From the NCBI RefSeq assembly GCF_007713735.2, contig NZ_VMNW02000040.1, positions 1-64,000 of the forward strand: a stretch of DNA of 64,000 bases. Reading direction: 5' to 3'. The notes under the pieces were generated by a model. It was given only the letters and a program-made list of their open reading frames with translations, searched no databases and was not told the origin of the DNA. Of this stretch, positions 17,604-25,747 are shown piece by piece. The DNA is from Amycolatopsis acidicola. Lineage in GTDB: Bacteria > Actinomycetota > Actinomycetes > Mycobacteriales > Pseudonocardiaceae. Position numbers and translations under genes: made by a program. Positions within the stretch are counted from its first letter, which is position 1. Every line of letters begins with the position of its first letter.

Positions 17604-18236
17604 TCAGCCCGGCACCACGACCATCCGCTTCCCCGGCGGGGCATCGCGGGCCCAGGCATCTTCGATCCCGCTCAGCGGCACTCGTTCGATGTCGCACACG
17701 AGTTCCCCGGCTCGCGCCCATTCGACGACCTGCTCATAGGCTTCCGTCATCGCCGTCGGCGTCAAACCCTTGGTGGCGCCGTAGATCTCGACGCCCGAGG
17801 TGCGCACGCTCGCCGCGGGCAACGAAAGCGTCCCGCCCGCGCTCGCGCCCACCTGGACGAGCCGGGTGGGTTTGGCCAGGCCCAGCCCGGCCGGGGTCAG
17901 CGCTCGTATCAACAGCTCGGTTGGCCTGCCCCACAGGAAGTCGAGCACCACATCGCAGTCCACGTGGCGGAAAGCGGCCACGAGGTCCTCGTCCGGCACG
18001 TCGGTGCGGATGGTCGCGTCCGCACCCACCTCGCGCAGTGCCTCCGCCCGCCGTCCGGTCGCGATCACCCGTCCCGCGCCGAGTTTGCGGAGGACCTGAA
18101 CGGCGCGCTCGGCCAGCGCGCCGTAGGGCGGGCGCACGTTCCCGAACCCGACCACCGTGCCATCGGGCAGCGCGCCGACACCGTCGAAACCGGGGATCGC
18201 GGGCAAGGCCGCCGCGAAGTCCCCCGACGCGTGACG
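17604..18236 (-). pseudogene. Zinc-free MDR oxidoreductase, body fragment
   Basis: Encodes the core of a medium-chain dehydrogenase/quinone-oxidoreductase-like protein from HASGDF and PAIPGFDGVGALPDG to a normal C-terminus (IEDAWARDAPPGKRMVVVPG). Two pieces are missing. The N-terminal about 33 residues are not upstream on this strand but on the opposite strand at 18231-18329. About 70 residues between LAERAVQ and LGAGRVIATGR, which hold the Rossmann loop, are absent. The frame is open, so a product could be made, but it would lack the cofactor loop. Confidence 0.75.
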
Positions 18237-18329
18237 GCGGCGGTTGTGCACGAACTCGGCGAGACGCCCCGGTACGAGGACTTTCCCGACCCGGTTCCGG
18301 GTGAGGGCGAGGTTCGGGTGCATGCCGCT
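18231..18329 (+). pseudogene. Inverted N-terminal fragment of the same MDR gene
   Basis: GTG at 18231 opens TAAVVHELGETPRYEDF and PDPVPGEGEVRVHAA, the typical N-terminus of an MDR-family oxidoreductase, on the plus strand. It stops matching the family at the point where the TetR ATG (18322) lies. The rest of the protein is on the minus strand starting at 18236, so an inversion with its break near 18231 separated head from body. Confidence 0.7.
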
Positions 18330-18924
18330 GACGCGCGAGCGGATCGTCGCGGAAGCACTGGCTCTGCTGGACGAAACCGGCCTGGAAGGCGTATCGCTGC
18401 GCAAACTCGCCACCCGGCTCGGGATCCAGGCGCCGACGCTCTACTGGTACGTCCGCAACAAACGTGAGCTGACCGGCGAAATGGCGGAAGCGATCCTGCG
18501 GCCCGATCTGGAGACGCTCCCGGAACCCAAGGGCACCCCGTGGCGCGAGTGGCTCCTGGACGCCGCGAGCCGGTTCCGCCGCGCGCTGCTCAGCCATCGG
18601 GACGGCGCCCGGATCGTCGCGGAGGCCCAGCGTTCGACGACGATGGCCGACCTCACCGAGCACGCCCTGTCCGTGCTGGTGGAACAAGGCGAATCCGTGC
18701 GACAGGCGCGGTTGCTCGTGCTGCTCGTCGAACGGTTCACCCTCGGGCTCGTGCTGGAGGAACAGTCCGGCCAGGCCGAGCCACACGATGTCGACCGGGA
18801 AGCGCTCGCCGAACGGTATCCGCTGACGACCGCCGGGATCACCGAGTACTTCGGCACCGGCGCTACCGTCGACGACCTCTTCCGCCACAGCGTCCGCCTG
18901 ATGCTCGGCGCTACAGCACCGTGA
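18322..18924 (+). CDS. TetR/AcrR-family regulator (TetR class)
   Basis: Repressor of 200 residues. The helix-turn-helix (RERIVAEALALLDETG to LRKLATRLGIQAPTLYWYV, about 5-45) is classical, and the C-terminal domain is of the tetracycline-repressor type (HRDGARIVAEAQRS, RFTLGLVLEEQSG, FGTGATVDDLFRHSVRLML). The start lies inside the inverted MDR fragment, so the native promoter and operator were probably altered by the rearrangement. Its former target may have been the broken MDR gene. The 3' end overlaps the convergent phospholipase gene by 14 bases. Confidence 0.88.
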   Translation: MPLTRERIVAEALALLDETGLEGVSLRKLATRLGIQAPTLYWYVRNKRELTGEMAEAILRPDLETLPEPKGTPWREWLLDAASRFRRALLSHRDGARIVAEAQRSTTMADLTEHALSVLVEQGESVRQARLLVLLVERFTLGLVLEEQSGQAEPHDVDREALAERYPLTTAGITEYFGTGATVDDLFRHSVRLMLGATAP

Positions 18925-21262
18925 TGCCCGCCGGCTGGGTGGACAGGCCCACCGGCACTGTGCCCACCACCCGCCGCGAGGCGAGATCCACCGCCTGCAC
19001 CGTGCACGAAGCGTTGGTGCTGACCCACAACGTCTCCTGCGTGGCGAACAGGCCCGTGGGCACATGGCCGACCGGGATCGTCGCGACGACGCTGCCATTC
19101 CCGGGGTCGACGACGGAAACCGTGTCGTCGTTGGCATTGCTCACGTAGGCGAAGGAGCCGTCCGGCCGGAACACGACCTGCCACGGCGAACACCCGACCG
19201 ACACCCGTTCCACCGCAGCACCCCGCACCACGGCGATGGCGTTTTCGTCCGGCAACGTCGCATACACCAGCGAGCCGTCCGGGGACACGGCGAGCCCGCG
19301 GGCCCGCGCCAGCTCGGTCATCCGCGAGCGCACGGCGCGCGTTTCCAGATCCACAATGGACAGACCGTCCGCGCAAGTGGCGTACAACGTCGTGCCCGCG
19401 ACGGCCACGCCCAGCGGCGCCGCGCCCACCTCGATCTCGCCCTCGCCCAGCACCGAAACCGTGCGCGTGCCCGTGTTCGCGACGAACACGTCCGGTCCGG
19501 AAGCGACGATCCCGTGCGGTGACGCGCCGACGGGGATCCGCCCGGTCATCGCGTTCGTGCCCGGGTCGAACACCGAAACATCACTCGCGCCCGAGTTGGT
19601 CACCAGGATCCGCGAGCCGTCCGTGGTGACGTCGTACGGGTTCGGGCCCGCGACCACGGCCCGCAGCAAGGAAGAACCCTCCAGCACGAGCAGCTGGAAC
19701 CCGGTGATGCCCACGACGTAGACCCGCCCCTCCCCCGCCGCGGGCGGGACGGCCGTCGCCGCCGCGAGCGGGATGCCCGGGAAGTTCGTGCCCTCGGCGC
19801 CATCGGGAAAGTCGGCCCGGTGCGTCGTCAGGGTTTCGCTCACCCGGCTGCGTGGCCCGGCGTAGCCGGTCGTTTCCCTGCGGCCGCCCGGTTCCTGCCG
19901 CGGCTCCTGCTGCACGCCCGGAACCGCGGCAGGCGGGAGCGTCGCGACTCCATTCTGGGCTTCGGCGACATCCACGCGCGGCAACGACGGGAACGGCGCA
20001 TCCGAAGGCATTCCCAAGGCGGACAACAGATCCCCGAACGTCTCCCGGCGCCAGTCCGTCAGGTTCGGCTCCCGCACCCCGGTCACCAGCTCGCACAACC
20101 GCAGCACCGACGTGTGGTCGAACCGCTCGCGCGCCACCCAGCCGCCCTGCGTCCACGGCGAGATGATCAGGCAGGGCACCCGGAATCCGGCCCCGATCGG
20201 CACCCCGTCGACGAACTCGCCCTCGGTCCCCCGCTCCGGCAACGGCGGCGGCACGTGGTCGAACAGCCCGTCGTTCTCGTCGTAGTTGAGGATGAACACC
20301 GTCTTGCGCCACACATCCGGGTTCGCGGCGACGGCGTCGAGCTTGCGGGCCACGAAATCCGCGCCCGCGGCGGGCAGGTAGTCCGGGTGCTCGCACTGCG
20401 CCCCGGTCGGCACGATCCACGAAACGGTCGGCAGCCTGTCCTCGCGCGCGTCCCGTTCGAACTGGTCGGCCGGGCCGATCGCCAACCCGTGCCGGTACAG
20501 CGGCGAAGCGGTGTCCGCGTCCTGGTACGCCTGGAAGAACTCCAGCGGGTTGCAGCCGTAGTCGTCTTCCTCCTGGTAGACGTGCCAGGAAACGCCCGCC
20601 TCGGTCAGCCGCTCCGGGTAGGTCTTCCAGCGGAACGGCGAGGGCACCACGTTGCTGGTCACCGGGCCGCCGCCGTCGCCGCCCGGGTCGATGGTGCCGG
20701 TCCACAGGTACAGCCGGTTCGGCCACGTCGGGCCGAGCACCGAGCAGTGGTAGGCGTCGCAGATCGTGAACGCCTCGGCCAGCGCGAAGTGGAACGGGAT
20801 GTCCTCGCGCGTGTAGTAGCCCATCGTGAACGGCCCCGAGGCGCCGTCGGCAGCGCGGTGCGCGGGCACCCACCGGTCCATCCGGCCGTCGTGGCACGCT
20901 TCGTGCTGCACGGAAAACGCGTGGCTGGTCGACGGGATCGCTTGTGCGCCAGTGCGTTTCGTGTCGAGTCGGAACGGCAGGAGGTATCCCGACGAGCTTT
21001 TCTCGTCGGGCTGGTGGAACACCGAACGCCCGTCCGCCAGCGTGAGCGCGTCCGGGTCGCCGAAGCCGCGCACCCCGGACAGTGTGCCGAAGTAGTGGTC
21101 GAACGAACGGTTCTCCTGCGTCAGCACCACCACGTGCTCGATGCCCGCGGGTTTGACCCCGCTCGTCACGGCCTTGCGCAGATTCGGCGGCAGGAACGCG
21201 GCCACGGCGGCGAGACCGACGACGCCGGCGCCGGTCGCCAGTGCGGTCCGCCTGCTGACCAT
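18911..21262 (-). CDS. Secreted phospholipase C-type phosphoesterase fused to a YVTN beta-propeller
   Basis: Tat-type signal (SRRTALATGAGVVGLAAVAAF) at the N-terminus, then the phosphoesterase/phospholipase C domain with ENRSFDHYFGT, SWIVPTGAQCEHPDY and the DENDGLFDHVPPP metal-site region (to about 430). After a Pro/Arg/Gln-rich linker, a C-terminal beta-propeller (about 490-783) has recurring VSVFDPGTN, VSVVDPGNGSVVATIPVG and AVDLASRRVVGTVPVG blades. Likely an exported hydrolase of phospholipids or phosphate esters bound to surface material by the propeller. ATG at 21262 is chosen; TTG at 21298 would add 12 residues. Divergent from the GNAT gene. Confidence 0.9.
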   Translation of the reverse strand: MVSRRTALATGAGVVGLAAVAAFLPPNLRKAVTSGVKPAGIEHVVVLTQENRSFDHYFGTLSGVRGFGDPDALTLADGRSVFHQPDEKSSSGYLLPFRLDTKRTGAQAIPSTSHAFSVQHEACHDGRMDRWVPAHRAADGASGPFTMGYYTREDIPFHFALAEAFTICDAYHCSVLGPTWPNRLYLWTGTIDPGGDGGGPVTSNVVPSPFRWKTYPERLTEAGVSWHVYQEEDDYGCNPLEFFQAYQDADTASPLYRHGLAIGPADQFERDAREDRLPTVSWIVPTGAQCEHPDYLPAAGADFVARKLDAVAANPDVWRKTVFILNYDENDGLFDHVPPPLPERGTEGEFVDGVPIGAGFRVPCLIISPWTQGGWVARERFDHTSVLRLCELVTGVREPNLTDWRRETFGDLLSALGMPSDAPFPSLPRVDVAEAQNGVATLPPAAVPGVQQEPRQEPGGRRETTGYAGPRSRVSETLTTHRADFPDGAEGTNFPGIPLAAATAVPPAAGEGRVYVVGITGFQLLVLEGSSLLRAVVAGPNPYDVTTDGSRILVTNSGASDVSVFDPGTNAMTGRIPVGASPHGIVASGPDVFVANTGTRTVSVLGEGEIEVGAAPLGVAVAGTTLYATCADGLSIVDLETRAVRSRMTELARARGLAVSPDGSLVYATLPDENAIAVVRGAAVERVSVGCSPWQVVFRPDGSFAYVSNANDDTVSVVDPGNGSVVATIPVGHVPTGLFATQETLWVSTNASCTVQAVDLASRRVVGTVPVGLSTQPAGITVL

Positions 21263-21330
21263 GCGCCCGATGCTCGCGAACCCGCTCGCCGAGGGCAATG
21301 CACCTGCCGGAATTGGTAGGTTCTGCTGCC

Positions 21331-21891
21331 ATGAGCACGCCCTCGGTCCGCGCCGCCGTCGCCACGGACGCCCCGGAAATCGCCCGCATCCAGCGCACCA
21401 CGTGGCGCACCGCCTTCGCCGACCTGCTCGGCGAGCAGGCGCTGGCCGAGCTGGACGCGAACGCCGAGGAACAATGGGCCGCCGCGATCGAGCACCCCGC
21501 GACCACCGTGCACGTGGCCACCGAAGGCGAGTTCACCGTCGGGTTCTGCGTCGCCGGGCCCGCGCCCGACGAGGAGGTGGCCTACGCCTCCGGCGAGCTG
21601 CCCGAGGACGCCGCCCGCACCGGCCTGATCGCGACGATCCTGGTGGAACCGCGCTGGGGCCGTCGCGGGCACGGCGGCAGGCTGCTCGCCAGCGCCGCCG
21701 CCGGCCTGCGCCGGAACGGCGCCGAACGAGGGATCAGCTGGGTCGCCGAGTCGGACTCGGCGTCACTTGGCTTCTTCCGGCGCGCGGGCTGGAGTCCGGA
21801 CGGAACCGTTCGGACGCTCGATACCGGCCAGCGCCGGCTGCGCGAGGTCCGGCTGACCGGACAGCTCGAAATCGAGCTCGTCGGCGGGTGA
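21331..21891 (+). CDS. GNAT-family N-acetyltransferase
   Basis: Acetyl-CoA-dependent acyltransferase of 186 residues. Motif A is seen in LIATILVEPRWGRRGHGGRLLASAA (first part about 95-110) and motif B in SASLGFFRRAGW near 152. The early RAAVATDAPEIARIQRTTW is the usual GNAT beta-1/alpha-1. The substrate is unknown. The last 129 bases overlap the 3' end of the convergent GT87 gene, which is unusually long for a convergent pair. Confidence 0.88.
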   Translation: MSTPSVRAAVATDAPEIARIQRTTWRTAFADLLGEQALAELDANAEEQWAAAIEHPATTVHVATEGEFTVGFCVAGPAPDEEVAYASGELPEDAARTGLIATILVEPRWGRRGHGGRLLASAAAGLRRNGAERGISWVAESDSASLGFFRRAGWSPDGTVRTLDTGQRRLREVRLTGQLEIELVGG

Positions 21892-23100
21892 GACCCTGCC
21901 CTTGCCGCGGCCGCGGAACCACCGCACCGTCATCACGATCAGGAAGATCACCGCGATGATCTGGTAGCTCGAACCCGCGACCTTCTGCGGGAAACTCCAG
22001 ATCTGGTACTCCAGCGGCACCTGGTAGTGCGGGGCGAGCCAGAGGATCACGACGCCCGCCCAGCCGGCGAACAGCAGCCACCGGTTGTTCTTCTGCACGC
22101 CCATCACCATGATCAGCGCCGCCGTGGGCAGGGCCAGTATCCAGTGGTGCGACCAGGAAATCGGCGAAACCAGCAGCACGCCGGTGGCGTTCACGCCCAG
22201 CGCCATCGCGAGGTTGCCGTCGTCGAGCGCGCGCTTCGTGCCCAGCCAGGTCATCGCCACGACGAGCAGCACGCCCACGCCGCCGACGAGGGTCAGCGTG
22301 TGGCCGCTGAGGCCGAGCTTCTCGAAGCTGGCAGTGACCGACTCGTTCGCGTGGATCGGGCCGATGTTCATGCCCGTGGCGTTGAAGACCCGGTCGGTCC
22401 AGTACAGCCACGAGTCGTGCGGCGCCAGCACGAACGCGATCGCGGTGCACGCCAGGAAGCTCAGGAAGCTGGTGACGACCGCGCGGAAGTCCTTCCGCAG
22501 CAGGAACAGCAGGCAGAACCCGGCCGGGGTCAGCTTCACCGCGGCCGCGATGCCGATCAGCACGCCGCGCGGCCACTTCGGGTTCGGCCACAGGCAGTCG
22601 ACCGCGACCAGCATCATCAGGATGACGTTGATCTGGCCCCAGAAGATCGTGTTCTGCACCGGGTGCGCGACCACGAGCACGCAGGCGGCCGCGACGACCA
22701 TCCACGGCTTGCCGAGGTACCGGGCCAGCTCCGGCGAAGCCTTGCGGTACGCCCAGATGATAGGGAACAGGCACAGGCAGGTCAGCCCGGTCAGCAGCGG
22801 GTAGCCGATGCTCGGCGGGACGATCGCCAGCGGCGTGAACACTATCGCGGAGAACGGGGGGTACGTGTACGGCAGCGCGCCGCCGACCGACGAGACGGGC
22901 AGCTGCTCATAGATCGAGTGGCCCTTCAGGAACGTGTCCGCGCCGAGGCGGTACACGTCGACGTCCGTCGGCCATTTCACGATGCCGTGCGCGTAGTAGG
23001 CCAGTGCGGCGAACAGCACCAGGCCCAGCAGCACCTCGGCGGCCAGCCGGAGACGCTCGGTGGCACTCCCATGCCTCAATGTCGCGATGGCAGCTCTCAA
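21763..23100 (-). CDS. GT87-type membrane mannosyltransferase
   Basis: Polytopic protein of 445 residues with about 10 membrane segments. The GT87 pattern VDVYRLGADTFLKGHSIYE follows the first helix, and YTYPPFSAIVFTPLA and FWGQINVILMML are further family hallmarks. Such enzymes add alpha-1,2-mannose to lipoglycans (PIM, LAM) from polyprenyl phosphomannose in actinobacteria. TTG at 23100 is chosen because GGGAGAGG precedes it and the preceding in-frame sequence is not conserved. The soluble C-terminal tail of about 43 residues is antisense to the GNAT gene. It lies downstream of GtrA in the same direction. Confidence 0.88.
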   Translation of the reverse strand: MRAAIATLRHGSATERLRLAAEVLLGLVLFAALAYYAHGIVKWPTDVDVYRLGADTFLKGHSIYEQLPVSSVGGALPYTYPPFSAIVFTPLAIVPPSIGYPLLTGLTCLCLFPIIWAYRKASPELARYLGKPWMVVAAACVLVVAHPVQNTIFWGQINVILMMLVAVDCLWPNPKWPRGVLIGIAAAVKLTPAGFCLLFLLRKDFRAVVTSFLSFLACTAIAFVLAPHDSWLYWTDRVFNATGMNIGPIHANESVTASFEKLGLSGHTLTLVGGVGVLLVVAMTWLGTKRALDDGNLAMALGVNATGVLLVSPISWSHHWILALPTAALIMVMGVQKNNRWLLFAGWAGVVILWLAPHYQVPLEYQIWSFPQKVAGSSYQIIAVIFLIVMTVRWFRGRGKGRVSPADELDFELSGQPDLAQPALAGIERPNGSVRTPARAPEEAK

Positions 23101-23156
23101 CTCGCCTCTCCCAGATCCCGGCCACGAGATGTACCACGAAAATGACGCGGTGGCCC

Positions 23157-23669
23157 CTATCTTGGTTGCCTGCGTGTCGGGGCCGGCGACCGGGTCCCCT
23201 TCCCGGGCGTGTCGGTGAAGACGACCCAGCGTAGTACGCAGTAGAGGAACACCGCTTCGGCGGCTCCGGCGACGATCCGGGACACGTGGTATTCCAGGCC
23301 CAGCGCGGCGAGGCCGGTGCCGAGACCCAGGATGAAGGCGAAGTAGTTGATGGCGATCGCGATCGCGTAGCGCACCGCCTGCCCGCCGACGGGCGCGTGC
23401 GAGCGGAAGTTCATGCTGCGATTCAGCACGAAGCTCAGCGCGAAGGCGCAGACGTAGGCGATCGTGATGCTGACCGGCAGCGGCAGCCCGAGCACCCCGT
23501 GCCCGAGCGTGAGCAGGGCCAGGTCCACGGCGAAGGTGAAGCTGTTGATCACGGCGAACCCGAGCATGCTGGGCGCGACGATCGCCGACAGCCCGAACGG
23601 GAGCCGGCGCACCACCGCCGCGCACAGTTCCGTGAATCGTTCCGGCGCGCTCCCCGACGTATCCCGCAC
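23157..23669 (-). CDS. GtrA-family membrane protein
   Basis: Four-helix membrane protein of about 170 residues. The GtrA pattern is clear: FAVINSFTFAVDLALL, then VSITIAYVCAFALSFVLNR, the NFRSH loop, and a late ILRW-like VLRWVVF. GtrA proteins are thought to help translocate polyprenyl-linked sugars across the membrane, which suits the adjacent GT87 enzyme 56 bases downstream. GTG at 23669 is a choice; another GTG at 23738 would add 23 residues, and neither has a good ribosome-binding site. Confidence 0.85.
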   Translation of the reverse strand: MRDTSGSAPERFTELCAAVVRRLPFGLSAIVAPSMLGFAVINSFTFAVDLALLTLGHGVLGLPLPVSITIAYVCAFALSFVLNRSMNFRSHAPVGGQAVRYAIAIAINYFAFILGLGTGLAALGLEYHVSRIVAGAAEAVFLYCVLRWVVFTDTPGKGTRSPAPTRRQPR

Positions 23670-23913
23670 CGCGCCAGGTTTCCAGTGCCAGGTGGACGGA
23701 AAGTGACGAGCCGGTGGTCGGCAGGCGGCGACCGTCACGCGCTGCGACCGCTTTACCGGGCAATCACCGCCAAAAAGGCATTCTGTAAGGAAAATTACCG
23801 CGGCCCGGGCACCCGTGACCGCGAAGAAATCAACTAGTACGGTGAACCACCCCGCGCCCCCGCCCGTCCCAAGTGGTGACCGTCACTTCGTCGCCGAGAC
23901 CCGAGGAGACACG

Positions 23914-24435
23914 ATGCTGGGCTGGTTCTGCCTGACTCTCGGCGTCGCCTTCTCCTCCGCGCTCGTCCCGGTGATCAGTGTCGAGGTGTATGTACTGGGG
24001 CTGATGGCCAGCGAACCGGCGGCGGGCTGGTTCCTGGTGGGCGCCGCCGTCGCGATCGGGCAGATGGCCGGCAAGTTCCTCTACTACCTGGCCGCGCGCG
24101 GTTCGATCCGGCTGCCGCCGTTCCTGCACGACCGTTTGCACCGCCGGCGCCCGCCCAGCCGCCGGCGCGACCGCTGGCACCAGCGCACGAAATGGCTGCG
24201 CGGCAAGGTGGAGGCGCTGCGCGAGCGCTGCCACCGCCATCCCCACTGGATGACCGGCACGTACGGCGTGAGCTCGGTGGTCGGGCTGCCCCCGTTCATG
24301 GCGACCACGGTGCTGGCCGGGCTGGTGGACATGCGGATGTCCACGTTCGTCGGCGCCGGGCTGGCGGGCCGGTTCGTACGCTACAGCCTGCTCGCCGCGT
24401 GCCCGGCGATGTTCGCTGGCTGGTTCCATACGTAA
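23914..24435 (+). CDS. DedA/VTT-like small membrane protein
   Basis: Protein of 173 residues with four or five hydrophobic segments (LGVAFSSALVPVISVEVYVLG, WFLVGAAVAIGQMAGKFLYY, GVSSVVGLPPFMATTVLAGL, LAACPAMFAGWF) split by a strongly basic loop of Arg and His (about 72-115). The VGLPPF and G-x-x-A-G pattern fits the SNARE-associated/VTT superfamily, but the protein is shorter than DedA. The ATG at 23914 follows GAGGAG. Possible role in lipid scrambling; function not established. Confidence 0.75.
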   Translation: MLGWFCLTLGVAFSSALVPVISVEVYVLGLMASEPAAGWFLVGAAVAIGQMAGKFLYYLAARGSIRLPPFLHDRLHRRRPPSRRRDRWHQRTKWLRGKVEALRERCHRHPHWMTGTYGVSSVVGLPPFMATTVLAGLVDMRMSTFVGAGLAGRFVRYSLLAACPAMFAGWFHT

Positions 24436-24455
24436 CCTTCCCTGAAATGACCTAT

Positions 24456-24476
24456 CCTTCCGAGCTATACGGAAGG
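24456..24476. promoter_or_regulatory. Inverted repeat upstream of the BldC-like gene
   Basis: CCTTCCG (24456-24462) and CGGAAGG (24470-24476), perfect arms with a seven-base AT-rich spacer that contains CTATA. A third CCTTCC lies at 24436-24441 in direct orientation. The right arm also holds the only plausible ribosome-binding site (GGAAGG), 12 bases before the ATG at 24489, so binding here would block initiation of transcription or translation. Confidence 0.5.
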
Positions 24477-24488
24477 TATGGTCACTTC

Positions 24489-24908
24489 ATGCCCAAAAAG
24501 CTCTATTCGGCGGAAGAGGTGGCCGAGCAGCTCGGCCTGCACGTCCGCACCGTGCGCGGGTACGTCCGCGACGGACGGCTCAAGGCGGTCCGGATCGGCA
24601 AGCAGTACCGGATCGCCCGGGAGGACCTGGAGGAGCTGCTCGGCACGCCGGTCGCCGAAGAGGAGCCCGTGCGGCGCGCCAGGCATTCCGAGGTCACCAG
24701 CATCGTGGAGGCCGACGCGGTGAGCCGGGAGACCGCCGACAGGATCACCACGCTGCTCATGGCCGCCAGCGCCGTGCCGGGCGCGCAGCCGCTGAAGGTG
24801 CAGACCGCCTACGACGAGGAGCGGGCCCGGCTCAAGGTGATCCTCCTCGGCGGGTTGAGCGACACGGCGCAGCTGCTGCAGCACGTCGAGGGGGTGCTGG
24901 GCTCGTGA
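24489..24908 (+). CDS. BldC/MerR-like excisionase-family regulator
   Basis: Protein of 139 residues. The winged helix-turn-helix YSAEEVAEQLGLHVRTVRGYV followed by GRLKAVRIGKQYRI (about 5-42) is that of BldC and excisionase-type proteins. A C-terminal region (about 75-139, with TADRITTLLMAAS and TAYDEERARLKVILLGG) may be a dimerisation or ligand domain. It overlaps the following hydrolase gene by four bases (GTGA), so both are one operon, and the inverted repeat at 24456-24476 suggests autoregulation. Confidence 0.85.
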   Translation: MPKKLYSAEEVAEQLGLHVRTVRGYVRDGRLKAVRIGKQYRIAREDLEELLGTPVAEEEPVRRARHSEVTSIVEADAVSRETADRITTLLMAASAVPGAQPLKVQTAYDEERARLKVILLGGLSDTAQLLQHVEGVLGS

Positions 24909-25738
24909 TCTACAAAACGGAAGAGGGCAGGCGCGAGGTCCTGCGCCGCTACGAGGAAATCCTCGACGGCTGGCCCGTTCCCGCGGAACGCAAACGTGTG
25001 CCGACCGGCGAGGGCGAGACCTTCGTACTCGTGTCCGGGCCCGAGCACGCGCCGCCTTTGGTGCTGCTGCACGGTTCCGGCAGCAACGCCGCGATGTGGC
25101 AGGCCGACGTGAGGGCGTGGTCCGAGGACTTCCGCGTGCACGCCGTCGACCTCATCGGCGAGCCGGGGCTCAGCGCTCCCACCCGGCTGCCGCTGGGCTC
25201 GGACGGGATCGCTCGCTGGCTGGACGAGGTGCTCGACGGGCTGGGGCTCGGCAAGGCGGCGCTCGTGGGCGCGTCTCTCGGCGGCTGGCACGCGCTCGAC
25301 TACGCGATCCGCCGGCCGGATCGGGTCACGCGGCTGGCGTTGCTGTGCCCGGGCGGGCTCGGCAAGCAGACGTACGGCTGGGTGCTGCCTTCCTTGCTGC
25401 TGAAGCCTTTCGGCCGCTGGGGCACCTTGCGCACGCTGAAGCTGGTGGCCGGAGTGGACCCGCGAGAAGCCCCGGAAAGCGCGGAGTACGTGGCGCTGAT
25501 CTTCACGCATTTCCTGCCCCGGCGGGAAAAGCTGCCCGTGTTCTCCGACGCCGAGCTGGCGAAACTGACCATGCCGGTGCGGGTCATCGTCGGCGGCCGG
25601 GACGCGATGTTCGACTCCAAGGACACGGAAACCCGGGCGCGCCAGGCGATCCCGGGGGTAGCGGTGACCGTGCTGCCCGAGGTCGCGCACTGGATCCCCG
25701 GGCAGACGGAAACGCTGCGGGACTTCCTGCGCGGGTGA
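24905..25738 (+). CDS. Alpha/beta hydrolase
   Basis: Protein of 277 residues with oxyanion loop LLHGSGSNAAMW, nucleophile elbow GASLGGW (Ser near residue 121), acid residue region VGGRDAMFD and histidine in EVAHWIPG, so the catalytic triad is complete. The GTG start overlaps the stop codon of the BldC-like gene. It could be an esterase, lactonase or C-C hydrolase; the substrate is unknown. Convergent with the dapB group, nine bases apart. Confidence 0.9.
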   Translation: MIYKTEEGRREVLRRYEEILDGWPVPAERKRVPTGEGETFVLVSGPEHAPPLVLLHGSGSNAAMWQADVRAWSEDFRVHAVDLIGEPGLSAPTRLPLGSDGIARWLDEVLDGLGLGKAALVGASLGGWHALDYAIRRPDRVTRLALLCPGGLGKQTYGWVLPSLLLKPFGRWGTLRTLKLVAGVDPREAPESAEYVALIFTHFLPRREKLPVFSDAELAKLTMPVRVIVGGRDAMFDSKDTETRARQAIPGVAVTVLPEVAHWIPGQTETLRDFLRG

Positions 25739-25747
25739 GCCGGCCGC

